Origin: Desulfuromonas acetexigens
Lineage (GTDB): Bacteria > Desulfobacterota > Desulfuromonadia > Desulfuromonadales > Trichloromonadaceae
Assembly (NCBI RefSeq): GCF_900111775.1
Contig: NZ_FOJJ01000038.1
Span: 124,001 to 188,000 of the forward strand
DNA: 64,000 nt
Direction: 5' to 3'
Position 1 is the stretch's first letter; each line of letters opens with the position of its first letter. Shown piece by piece: positions 48,722 through 56,813 of the stretch. Under the pieces are notes generated by a model. The model was not told the origin of the DNA and ran no database searches. It saw only the letters and a program-made list of their open reading frames with translations. Position numbers and translations under genes: made by a program.

Positions 48722-50974
48722 ATGTCCACCCCCCACGTTCCACAATCAGACCCGACGGAAAACCGGAAACGGCGCCGCGAATGGTTGCTGATCCTCGCCC
48801 TCCTCGTCCTGGTCGCGATTTTTTCCAACTTCGAGTCGCAACTTCTCGATCTTTCGTCGAAACTTCCCCTTTCCAACACGATCCTCGTGCTGGCCTTGAT
48901 CAACGTCAACATCCTGCTGATCCTGCTTTTTCTCTTTCTGGTCTTCAGAAATCTTTTCAAGCTGATTCTGGATCGACGCAGCAATGTCCCCGGGGCGCGA
49001 CTCCGATCCAAGCTGGTGGTCGCCTTTGTTTCCCTCTCCCTGATTCCCACCCTGCTGCTCTTTTTCGTTTCCGCCGGGTTCATCACCAGCTCCATCGAAA
49101 GCTGGTTCAATACCCAGGTCGAAACATCCCTCCAAGAGGCTCTGGAGGTCGCAGAAATCTATTACGAGACTTCGGCGGCCAATGCCCTCTACTATGCCGA
49201 GCAACTGGCGAATACCATCCGACAGGAGAAGCTGCTCAATGAGGAGAATCTGCCGCGCCTCAAAGAGCTGATCAAAACCAAGCAGCAGGAATACAATCTC
49301 GGCGTCGTCGAGGTCTTTTCTTCCACCTATGAGGAACTGGTCCGCGCCGCCAACCCGCAGATCCCGACAGCGGAGTTCACCGATCCCGGCTCGGAGAATA
49401 TCCGCGAGGGGCTACAAGGCAAACGCTTCACTCGTATTACTCCCATCGGCAAAGCCGATCTGATCCGTGGCATCGTACCGGTTCGATCCAACTGGAATCC
49501 CGAGGATGTGGTGGCGGTCGTGGTCGTCAACTACTACGTCCCCCATTCCCTGGTCAAGAAAATGAAGGAGATCTCGTCTTCATACGAACAGTACAAAGAA
49601 ACCAAGCTCCTCAAAAACAAGATCAAAAAGGGTTATGTCGCGGTTCTATTGCTGATCGCCCTAGTCATCGTCTTTCTCGCTACCTGGTTCGGCTTTCGCC
49701 TGGCGAGAGGCATTACCGTCCCGATCCAGGAGCTGGCCCAAGCCACCAGCCGGGTCGCCGACGGCGATCTCACGGTGCAGATTGAACAGCTGGGGGACGA
49801 CGAAATCGGCAGTCTGGTCAAGGCCTTCAACCAGATGACTGACGATCTGCGCAAAGGGCAGGAAGAAATCCGTAAAGCCAACCAGGACTTACAGGCCACC
49901 TATGCGGAAATAGATCAGCGTCGCCGTTATATGGAAACCGTCCTGAAAAATGTTACCGCCGGGGTTATCTCCGTCGACCAGGACGGCTTTATCAGCACCA
50001 TCAACAAGTCGGCGGAAAATCTGCTCAAGATCCAGCCAGGGCAGATCGTCGGCCGCAGTTTCTGGGATGTGGTCAGCGTCGAACACCTGCCCATGGTCAA
50101 GGAGTTTCTCAAGGATCTGAAACTCTCCGGCAAAGATTCGATTCGCAAGCAGGTCACGATCCCCGTGCAGGAGAACCGGGTGACCTTCCTCTTCAACATT
50201 ACGACCCTGCGGGATGAAAATCAGGAATTTCTCGGCACGGTCGTCGTCTTCGACGACCTCACCCACATCATCAAGGCCCAGCGCATGGCCGCCTGGCGGG
50301 AAGTCGCCCGGCGCATTGCCCATGAGATCAAAAACCCCCTGACCCCCATCCAACTCTCGGCGCAACGCCTGCGGCGCCGCTATCTCGATCGTTTCAGCGA
50401 TGACGACAAGGTTTTTGACGAATGCACGCGCATGATTGTAACCCAGGTCGACGAATTGAAGAATCTGGTCAATGAATTTTCCAACTTCGCCCGGATGCCG
50501 GCCGGGAATCCGACCCTGAACAATCTCAATGAACTGATCAGCGAAACCCTGATTCTCTACCAGGAAGGACATAAAGATATCCGTTTCATCTTCGAGCCCG
50601 GCCGCGAAATCCCCCCCTTCAGTCTCGACCGGGAACAGATCAAGCGGGTCCTCATCAATCTCTTCGAAAATGCCATCAGCGCCGTGCAGGAAATAGCGTC
50701 CCCCACCATTACCGTGGAAACCAGCTACAACCCTTCCCTGCAGATGGTTACTTTCGCCGTGATCGATAACGGCTGCGGGATCCATCCCGACGACAAGCCC
50801 CGACTCTTCGAGCCTTATTTTTCCACCAAAAAAACCGGATCGGGACTCGGATTGGCGATTGTTTCTACCATTGTCTCCGACCATCACGGCTACATCCGTG
50901 TCAAAGACAACCCTCCACAAGGAACAAAATTCATTGTCGAGCTGCCCGTGAGCGAAAACAGCCTACCGGCTTGA
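48722..50974 (+). CDS. NtrY-like membrane sensor histidine kinase
   Basis: A 750-residue inner-membrane kinase. The N-terminal part has hydrophobic segments at about 19-36, 47-75 and 92-115. A periplasmic domain follows, then another helix near 308-328 and a HAMP domain (GITVPIQELAQATSRVADGDL). A PAS domain covers about 390-510. HisKA has H534 in RRIAHEIKNPLTPIQLSAQ, and the ATPase domain carries NLFENAISAV, DNGCGI and GSGLGLAIVSTIV. This is the layout of NtrY. It is 16 bp upstream of an NtrX-type regulator, its likely partner. Confidence 0.93.
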   Translation: MSTPHVPQSDPTENRKRRREWLLILALLVLVAIFSNFESQLLDLSSKLPLSNTILVLALINVNILLILLFLFLVFRNLFKLILDRRSNVPGARLRSKLVVAFVSLSLIPTLLLFFVSAGFITSSIESWFNTQVETSLQEALEVAEIYYETSAANALYYAEQLANTIRQEKLLNEENLPRLKELIKTKQQEYNLGVVEVFSSTYEELVRAANPQIPTAEFTDPGSENIREGLQGKRFTRITPIGKADLIRGIVPVRSNWNPEDVVAVVVVNYYVPHSLVKKMKEISSSYEQYKETKLLKNKIKKGYVAVLLLIALVIVFLATWFGFRLARGITVPIQELAQATSRVADGDLTVQIEQLGDDEIGSLVKAFNQMTDDLRKGQEEIRKANQDLQATYAEIDQRRRYMETVLKNVTAGVISVDQDGFISTINKSAENLLKIQPGQIVGRSFWDVVSVEHLPMVKEFLKDLKLSGKDSIRKQVTIPVQENRVTFLFNITTLRDENQEFLGTVVVFDDLTHIIKAQRMAAWREVARRIAHEIKNPLTPIQLSAQRLRRRYLDRFSDDDKVFDECTRMIVTQVDELKNLVNEFSNFARMPAGNPTLNNLNELISETLILYQEGHKDIRFIFEPGREIPPFSLDREQIKRVLINLFENAISAVQEIASPTITVETSYNPSLQMVTFAVIDNGCGIHPDDKPRLFEPYFSTKKTGSGLGLAIVSTIVSDHHGYIRVKDNPPQGTKFIVELPVSENSLPA

Positions 50975-50990
50975 ACTAAAAAGGACGACC

Positions 50991-52358
50991 ATGAAAACGA
51001 TACTGATCATTGATGACGAAGAGAGCATTCGCGAAAGCCTGATGGGAATTTTGCAGGATGAAGGATTCCGGACCTTGTCGGCCGAGAGCGGTGAACAGGG
51101 ATTGGGCGTGCTCAGGGAGGAAGATCCGGACCTGATTCTGCTCGACATCTGGATGCCGGGGATTGACGGGATCGAAACCCTGCGAAAGATCCGCGAGATC
51201 ACCCCAGATCAGCTGGTCATCATGATGAGCGGGCACGGTACTATTGAAACCGCGGTGAAAGCGACCAAGCTGGGCGCCTATGATTTCATCGAAAAACCCC
51301 TGTCCCTGGAAAAGCTGCTGCTTTCGGTACAAAATGCCCTGACCATTGGCCAGTTGGTGGAGGAAAACCGCACCTTGAAAGCACGCATCGCCAAGGAACA
51401 CGAGATGATCGGCAATGGCGAGGCGATCCGACTGCTCAAGGAACAGATCAGTATCGCCGCACCGACTTCGGGATGGGTCCTGATTACCGGCGAGAACGGG
51501 ACCGGCAAGGAGCTGGTGGCCAGGTCCATTCATGCCCATTCGCAACGGGCGAACAAACCCTTCGTCGAGGTCAACTGCGCGGCCATCCCCGAGGAGCTCA
51601 TCGAATCGGAGCTTTTCGGCCACGAAAAGGGCTCCTTTACCGGCGCCACCGCCCTGCGCAAAGGTAAATTCGATCTGGCCCACGAAGGCACGTTATTCCT
51701 CGATGAAATCGGCGACATGAGCCTGAAAACCCAGGCGAAAGTTCTCCGCATCCTACAAGAGAAAAAGTTTGAACGGGTGGGGGGGAGCCGGACTATCGAA
51801 GTCGATGTGCGGGTCATCGCAGCGACCAACAAGGATCTGGAAGCGGAAATCGTCAAAGGAAACTTCCGGGAGGATCTCTATTACCGGCTCAATGTACTCC
51901 CCTTCGAGGTTCCGCCACTGCGGGAACGAAAGGAAGACATCCCCCGACTGGTCGATCATTTTCTGCAATTTTTCTGCGGCAAGGAAAGCCGGGAGATCAA
52001 GACTCTGACGCCGGAAGCCATGGCGGCCCTGGTGAACTATTCCTGGCCCGGAAATGTACGGGAACTGAAAAATATCGTTGAACGCCTCGTCATCATGGTC
52101 CCAGACCAGCTGATTTCCGAAAAACATCTTCCGGCGGCTCTCATCCCGAAAAAAAACGAAACAGCGAAATCCGGTGTCACTCCAGCGCTGGAGGCGGGCA
52201 CCTTTCGAGAGGCCAAGGAAGAGTTCGAAAAGGAATATCTGCTGCAGAAACTCGAGGAAAACGACTGGAACATTTCCCGTACGGCCGAGGTCATCGAGAT
52301 CGAGCGTTCCAACCTGCATCGCAAGATCAAGAGTTTCGGGATCGAACTAAAGAAGTGA
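50991..52358 (+). CDS. NtrX-like sigma-54-dependent response regulator
   Basis: A 455-residue activator. The receiver (about 1-120) has phospho-acceptor D52 in LLDIWMPG. The AAA+ domain has Walker A GENGTGKE and the sigma-54 contact loop GSFTGA (here GHEKGSFTGAT), then FLDEIGDMS and LREDLYYRLNVLP-like motifs. The C-terminal Fis-type helix-turn-helix is NISRTAEVIEIERSNLHRKIKSFGI. The intact GSFTGA loop means it can activate sigma-54 polymerase. The sigma-54 promoter of lpxC just upstream is a plausible target (inference). Confidence 0.94.
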   Translation: MKTILIIDDEESIRESLMGILQDEGFRTLSAESGEQGLGVLREEDPDLILLDIWMPGIDGIETLRKIREITPDQLVIMMSGHGTIETAVKATKLGAYDFIEKPLSLEKLLLSVQNALTIGQLVEENRTLKARIAKEHEMIGNGEAIRLLKEQISIAAPTSGWVLITGENGTGKELVARSIHAHSQRANKPFVEVNCAAIPEELIESELFGHEKGSFTGATALRKGKFDLAHEGTLFLDEIGDMSLKTQAKVLRILQEKKFERVGGSRTIEVDVRVIAATNKDLEAEIVKGNFREDLYYRLNVLPFEVPPLRERKEDIPRLVDHFLQFFCGKESREIKTLTPEAMAALVNYSWPGNVRELKNIVERLVIMVPDQLISEKHLPAALIPKKNETAKSGVTPALEAGTFREAKEEFEKEYLLQKLEENDWNISRTAEVIEIERSNLHRKIKSFGIELKK

Positions 52359-52480
52359 CCGAGGAGCAATCGTCCGGAAGATCGGCGGCGGACTGTTCGA
52401 CAAGAAGACACCTGCCGCTTGGCGGCACATGATCCAACCTGACAAAAGGACCAGCTGAACATGCTATTCGAGTGCGAACA

Positions 52481-52909
52481 ATGAATGATGCGAATATTGA
52501 TGAAATCCTCTGCCGTCAATGCCAAGGTCGCTGTTGTCAGGGGCATCCCGGAGTCTGGAGCGACCCACAACGTTTCTTCTTGATTTTTACTTCTGGCCAA
52601 GTCCCTAAAATCCAAGAACTGGTCAAGGTTCTCACCGAAAACCATCTTGCATTACGGGACGTAGGCGGCATCCTTATCCCCGCTCCGCAGGCGACGGAGC
52701 AAGGCTGCGCTGAAATGGGCCCAGAAGGCTGTTCCTTCCCCCCAGAGAAACGTCCCTGCCAGTGCTTGGCATTGATCCCGGATCTGGAAACCCTGTTGGA
52801 CGACATGATCCACTGCAGCCTGCCGCCGGAGTACGGTTCCGGAACCGCCCGGGAGAATTGGCGTCCCTGGCAGGAACTGCTGCAAAAGGTCAAGAAATCA
52901 ATAAATTGA
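52481..52909 (+). CDS. YkgJ-like Cys-cluster protein
   Basis: A 142-residue soluble protein. The ATG at 52481 is chosen; an in-frame GTG at 52472 is possible. The N terminus has CRQCQGRCCQGHPG, and cysteines recur at QGCAEMGPEGCSFPPEKRPCQC, a set like that of YkgJ-type putative zinc- or iron-binding proteins. Role unknown. A gap of 122 bp with a TGCCGC-TTG-GCGGCA hairpin separates it from the ntrX-like gene, so it may form its own transcript. It converges on the citrate synthase gene. Confidence 0.8.
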   Translation: MNDANIDEILCRQCQGRCCQGHPGVWSDPQRFFLIFTSGQVPKIQELVKVLTENHLALRDVGGILIPAPQATEQGCAEMGPEGCSFPPEKRPCQCLALIPDLETLLDDMIHCSLPPEYGSGTARENWRPWQELLQKVKKSIN

Positions 52910-52960
52910 CCCACAAGACCTGACAAAGAGGCTACGGCGCCGGTTCCAATGCAACCCCAT

Positions 52961-52998
52961 AAAAAAAGCGACCCTGTTGCCAGGGTCGCTTTTTTTAT
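52961..52998. terminator. Bidirectional terminator between Cys-cluster and citrate synthase genes
   Basis: Seven A residues, the GCGACCCTG/CAGGGTCGC stem and seven T residues form an efficient two-way terminator between convergent genes. Confidence 0.92.
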
Positions 52999-53031
52999 TC
53001 AACCGTTGATCTTTGCGATCAACAAGCCATC

Positions 53032-54357
53032 TTACTTGCGGCCACCTTCAGCAGCCCACTTCTCGAGCATCGCGGTGGTGACGGACTTCGGACGCTCGAT
53101 AGCGTAACCGAGACCACGGTCCCAAGTGATGTTGGCCATGCAACCGAGGGCGCGGCCCACACCGAAGAGAACGGTGTAGAAGTCCCACTCACGCAGACCG
53201 TAGTACCACTGGATAACACCGGACTGAGCGTCGACGTTCGGCCAGGGATTCTTGGCTTTGCCGTGCTCGGTGAGAACGCCAGGAGCGGTTTCGAAGATCA
53301 TGGCAACCAGCTTGAAGAGTTTGTCGTCCTTCAGGCCCGGGGTGTTGAGGCAGAACTCACGCTGGGACATGTAGCGCGGGTCGGTCTTGCGCAGAACGGC
53401 GTGGCCGTAGCCCGGAACAACCTGACCGGCGTTGAGGGTATCCCACAGAGCCTTGGTAACGAGTTCCTTGGTGGGCTCGACGTCTTTGCAGTATTTCTCC
53501 TGGAACTTGAGGGTCCAGTCGAGAACTTCCTGGTTGGCCAGGCCGTGCAGCGGACCGGCAAGACCGTTGAGACCGGCCGAATAAGCATAGTACGGGTCGG
53601 ACAGCGCCGAGTGGACCAGGTGGGTGGTGTGAGCGGAAACGTTGCCGGACTCATGGTCGGAGTGGAGAATGAAGTACATACGGGCAACGTCTTTGTACTC
53701 TTCGCACTGGCCGATCATATGGGCGAAGTTGGCGCCCATGTCCAGATTCGGATCGATGGCGGTCTGGAAGTCGCTGCGATACTTCAGGTTGTAGATGAAG
53801 GCGGCGATGATCGGAATACGGGCGCAGAGATCGCTGGCGTCTTCGTAGACGGATTCCCAGGCGGTCATCTTGTTGAATTTGCCCGAGTTATAGAAAGCGG
53901 CGAACTTGGAATCCTTCTGCAGAGCCAGGATACCGACGGAGAGCATGACCATCGGATGGCTGTCGCGGGGCAGGGCGCGAATGGCGTCCCATACGTAGGA
54001 AGGAACGATCTGGCGAGTCTTCCACTCGGCGACGACGGCGTCAACCTGAGCCTGGGTCGGCACGTCGCCGGTCAGCAGGAAGTACCAGAAGGACTCGACG
54101 GTGGGGTACTTGGAGCCTTTGGCCTTGGGCAGGGCTTCGAAGGTCTCGGGGATGGTTTTGCCGCGGAAACGGATGCCTTCCTGGGGATCGAGATAGGAGA
54201 TGTCGGTTACCAGACAACGGACGTCACGGGCGCCGCCGATGCACTGGTCAATCGTCACCTGGTCGATGACAACCTTGCCGAATTCCTTGACAAGCTTGGT
54301 GGTGCGGGGGCGATGGTCTGCGATCTTCTGAGCCAATACTTCCTTGAGTGTCGCCAT
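53032..54357 (-). CDS. gltA: Citrate synthase, eukaryote-like type
   Basis: A 441-residue enzyme condensing acetyl-CoA and oxaloacetate. It resembles mitochondrial citrate synthases rather than bacterial GltA: HSDHESGNVSAHTTHLV, GLAGPLHGLANQEVL, PGYGHAVLRKTDPRY and AKNPWPNVDAQSG follow the animal sequence almost word for word. Catalytic histidines lie in NVSAH/GPLHG and GYGH, with the aspartate expected further on. The ATG at 54357 (GGAGAG upstream) is chosen; the frame continues to 54513 without homology. A family of such eukaryote-like citrate synthases is known from Geobacteraceae. It has its own strong promoter, divergent from dusB. Confidence 0.97.
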   Translation of the reverse strand: MATLKEVLAQKIADHRPRTTKLVKEFGKVVIDQVTIDQCIGGARDVRCLVTDISYLDPQEGIRFRGKTIPETFEALPKAKGSKYPTVESFWYFLLTGDVPTQAQVDAVVAEWKTRQIVPSYVWDAIRALPRDSHPMVMLSVGILALQKDSKFAAFYNSGKFNKMTAWESVYEDASDLCARIPIIAAFIYNLKYRSDFQTAIDPNLDMGANFAHMIGQCEEYKDVARMYFILHSDHESGNVSAHTTHLVHSALSDPYYAYSAGLNGLAGPLHGLANQEVLDWTLKFQEKYCKDVEPTKELVTKALWDTLNAGQVVPGYGHAVLRKTDPRYMSQREFCLNTPGLKDDKLFKLVAMIFETAPGVLTEHGKAKNPWPNVDAQSGVIQWYYGLREWDFYTVLFGVGRALGCMANITWDRGLGYAIERPKSVTTAMLEKWAAEGGRK

Positions 54358-54543
54358 GCTTCTCTCTCCTTTGGTGAAATAAATACGATGGGCAAAACCC
54401 ACCAGGCCAAACTGCCCTTTCCAACAAAACCAAATTTGAATCGCATCCCGGAGGCGTACACACGGCGCATAACCGTGGCGAAAGGATCGGGGCAGCCAAG
54501 AAAGCCGGGCCAATCTTGGCTCAATCTCATTTACGCATGGTAA

Positions 54544-54572
54544 GTTCTAGCAACTGAGCTCGCTATTGTCAA
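54544..54572 (-). promoter_or_regulatory. Strong sigma-70 promoter of the citrate synthase gene
   Basis: On the minus strand TTGACA (54567-54572) and TAGAAC (54544-54549) are separated by 17 bp, nearly the consensus. The predicted start near 54537 leaves a leader of about 180 nt. Confidence 0.7.
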
Positions 54573-54581
54573 GCACTATTT

Positions 54582-54596
54582 TGTATACGGTATACA
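54582..54596. promoter_or_regulatory. 15-bp palindromic operator candidate between gltA and dusB
   Basis: TGTATAC and GTATACA are perfect inverted 7-mers around a single G. The dyad ends nine bases upstream of the citrate synthase -35 element and 33 bp before the dusB -35. The form resembles GntR-type or similar dimeric operators. Confidence 0.65.
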
Positions 54597-54628
54597 TCCG
54601 GGACGCTTTCTTGAATGGTATTTTCGCT

Positions 54629-54657
54629 TTGGCTTTCCCTTGACTGCATGATAGAAT
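54629..54657 (+). promoter_or_regulatory. Promoter of the dusB-ntrB-ntrC operon
   Basis: TTGGCT at 54629-54634 and TAGAAT at 54652-54657 are separated by 17 bp. The dusB start codon at 54691 follows after a leader of about 27 nt. Confidence 0.55.
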
Positions 54658-54690
54658 GCACAAAATTTATGCACAGAAGATACCTTTCCC

Positions 54691-55671
54691 ATGATTATTC
54701 ACAAATTATCTCTCGCAAATAATATCTGGCTGGCGCCTATGGCCGGGATCAGCAACCTGCCCTATCGGCGCATCATGAAAAGCTTTGGCGCTGGTTTGGT
54801 TTTCAGTGAAATGATCAGCGCTAACGGCCTCTGTCGCGGCGGTAAGCAGACCCGGGAACTGCTCATCTCCAGCCCCGACGAACGCCCCCTGGGCATTCAA
54901 CTCTTTGGCGAAGACCCTCTCGTGCTGGCCCGGGCTGCCACCTTGGCCGAGGGGGACGCCGACCTGATCGATATCAACCTGGGGTGTCCGGTGAAAAAAG
55001 TGGTCCGCTCCGGTGCCGGCAGTGCGCTGCTGCGGAACCCCACTCAAATCGCTGCCATCGTCGCCGCGGTCCGCCGTGCGACCCACCTGCCTCTGACGGT
55101 CAAGATCCGCTCCGGTTGGGCCCTGGATTCTGTCAATTATCTGGAAACGGCGCACATCGCCGAAACCGAGGGGGCGGATGCCGTCACCCTGCATCCCCGC
55201 ACCCGCTGCCAGGGTTTTTCCGGGCATTCCGACTGGGAGCATCTGCGCAAACTCAAGGCGGCCGTCAAAATCCCGGTCATCGGCAGCGGCGACATTTTCA
55301 CCGCCGAGGATGCCGTACGGATGTTGCAGCAAACCGGATGCGACGGCGTCATGATTGGCCGGGGGGGCTACGGCAATCCCTGGCTGATCCGCGACATCAA
55401 AACCCGTCTCGACGGGCGACCAGCGCCGCCACCGCCGCCCTCCCCGACCGAGCGCATGGCGGTCGCGTTCCAGCACTTGCACCTGCATTTCGAAAGCTTT
55501 GGCCCCCGAAAAACGCTTCTCGACATGCGCAAACATCTGTGCTGGTATTCCCGGGGCCTCGCCGAGGCAGCGACCTTTCGCGCCGCCATCAATCATGCGC
55601 GAACCATGGGCGAGATGGAAGACATCATGAGGAATTTTTTTCTCGCCGCCCAGTCACGGATCGAAGGATGA
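54691..55671 (+). CDS. dusB: tRNA-dihydrouridine synthase DusB
   Basis: A 326-residue flavoenzyme that reduces uridines in tRNA. Visible blocks are LAPMAGISNLPYR near the start, INLGCPVKKV with the catalytic-type cysteine region, KIRSGW, TLHPRTRCQGFSGHSDW and the FMN phosphate-binding IGRGGYGNPWL. Length and motifs match DusB. In enterobacteria dusB is paired with fis. Here it is followed by ntrB and ntrC, with a four-base overlap (ATGA), as known from many proteobacteria. Confidence 0.96.
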   Translation: MIIHKLSLANNIWLAPMAGISNLPYRRIMKSFGAGLVFSEMISANGLCRGGKQTRELLISSPDERPLGIQLFGEDPLVLARAATLAEGDADLIDINLGCPVKKVVRSGAGSALLRNPTQIAAIVAAVRRATHLPLTVKIRSGWALDSVNYLETAHIAETEGADAVTLHPRTRCQGFSGHSDWEHLRKLKAAVKIPVIGSGDIFTAEDAVRMLQQTGCDGVMIGRGGYGNPWLIRDIKTRLDGRPAPPPPPSPTERMAVAFQHLHLHFESFGPRKTLLDMRKHLCWYSRGLAEAATFRAAINHARTMGEMEDIMRNFFLAAQSRIEG

Positions 55672-56789
55672 AGCAGACAACGGAAAGCAACAGCAACCTC
55701 TATATTCAGATTCTTGAAAATATCGACCGGGCCGTGATTGCCCTGAGCGCCGATGGGATTATCTCCCTCTTCAACCCGGCAGCTCAAGCCATGACCGGCC
55801 TATCCGAACGCCAGGCACTGGGCAAAACGTTCGACCATCTTTTCAAAGGGCAACAGAGCCTGCGCTACCTGGTGTCGACGGCTTTGACGGCGGGGCGCTC
55901 CGTTTCTGACCATGAGGAAATTTACCTCTATCGCCCCTTTTCCCCACCGCTACCGGTAAGCGTCAGTGTCTCCCCCCTTTTGACCGAGGCAGGGGCCCCC
56001 GACGGTGTGGTCCTGACCCTGCGCGATCTTTCCCGGATGCGTGATCTGGAAGAGGCCGTACGCCAATCGGACCGACTCTCACAACTCGGCACCCTGGCCG
56101 CCGGCCTGGCCCACGAGATCAAAAATCCCCTTGGCGGCATCAAGGGCGCGGCACAACTTCTCGATCTGGAGCTACCCGGCAAGAGCCCCTTACGGGAATA
56201 CACGGCGGTGATGATCCGCGAAACCGAGCGAATCAACACCATCATCGAGGGCTTGCTCGACCTTACCCGAACCCGCCAGCCGCACTGGGTGGGGGTCAAC
56301 CTCGGCAAGATTCTCGGGGATATTCTGCTGCTGCAGAAGAACGCTCATCCAGGAAAAGAGATCGACTTTCTGTTCGATCTGGACCCGAGCATTCCCGAAT
56401 TCCGCGGCGATGAAGACCTTTTGACCCAACTCTTTCTGAATCTGGTCAAAAATGCCGCTGAAGCCATCGCCGACGGGGGGGTTGTGCGGATCGCCAGCAA
56501 GATCGTCGCCGACTATCATCTCAATCTCCCGACTGGACGCCCTGCCCCCTTCGTCACCGTAGAGATTCGCGACAACGGCAGGGGGATCGACCGGGAAGAT
56601 CTGGAGCGCATCTTCACCCCCTTCTACACCACCAAACACTTCGGAAGCGGGTTGGGTTTGCCCCTTTGTCAGAAAATTGTACGCCAGCATGACGGCATGC
56701 TCAAGGCCGTCAGTGAGCCCGGCTCCGGAACCCTCTTTTCCGTCTCCCTGCCATTAATTCCGCCTCCGGATTCCGGACAGGCCGGATAG
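55668..56789 (+). CDS. NtrB-like (GlnL) nitrogen sensor kinase
   Basis: A 373-residue cytoplasmic kinase beginning at the ATG that overlaps the dusB stop. A PAS domain spans about residues 12-120 (ILENIDRAVIALSADGIISLFNPAAQ). HisKA has H149 in GLAHEIKNPLGGIKGAAQLL. The ATPase domain shows NLVKNAAEAI, DNGRGI and GSGLGLPLCQKIV. No membrane helix is seen. The layout and the following NtrC gene support a nitrogen-type NtrBC pair, although in this group the signal could differ. Confidence 0.92.
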   Translation: MKQTTESNSNLYIQILENIDRAVIALSADGIISLFNPAAQAMTGLSERQALGKTFDHLFKGQQSLRYLVSTALTAGRSVSDHEEIYLYRPFSPPLPVSVSVSPLLTEAGAPDGVVLTLRDLSRMRDLEEAVRQSDRLSQLGTLAAGLAHEIKNPLGGIKGAAQLLDLELPGKSPLREYTAVMIRETERINTIIEGLLDLTRTRQPHWVGVNLGKILGDILLLQKNAHPGKEIDFLFDLDPSIPEFRGDEDLLTQLFLNLVKNAAEAIADGGVVRIASKIVADYHLNLPTGRPAPFVTVEIRDNGRGIDREDLERIFTPFYTTKHFGSGLGLPLCQKIVRQHDGMLKAVSEPGSGTLFSVSLPLIPPPDSGQAG

Positions 56790-56813
56790 GTCAATTATCC
56801 ACGGAGGTCCAAC

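Larger units (their letters stand above)
54358..54690. other. Divergent regulatory region between citrate synthase and dusB
   Basis: About 330 bp without a convincing gene. It contains the citrate synthase promoter (minus strand, 54544-54572) with a leader of about 180 nt, a 15-bp palindrome (54582-54596) and the dusB promoter (54629-54657). The long citrate synthase leader holds no obvious riboswitch fold that I can see. Confidence 0.7.

Noticed and set aside
54370-54440. Sigma-54-like TGGCCTGGTGGGTTTTGC on the minus strand before citrate synthase
   Set aside because: GG and GC elements are 13 bp apart instead of 10; a near-consensus sigma-70 promoter lies upstream.
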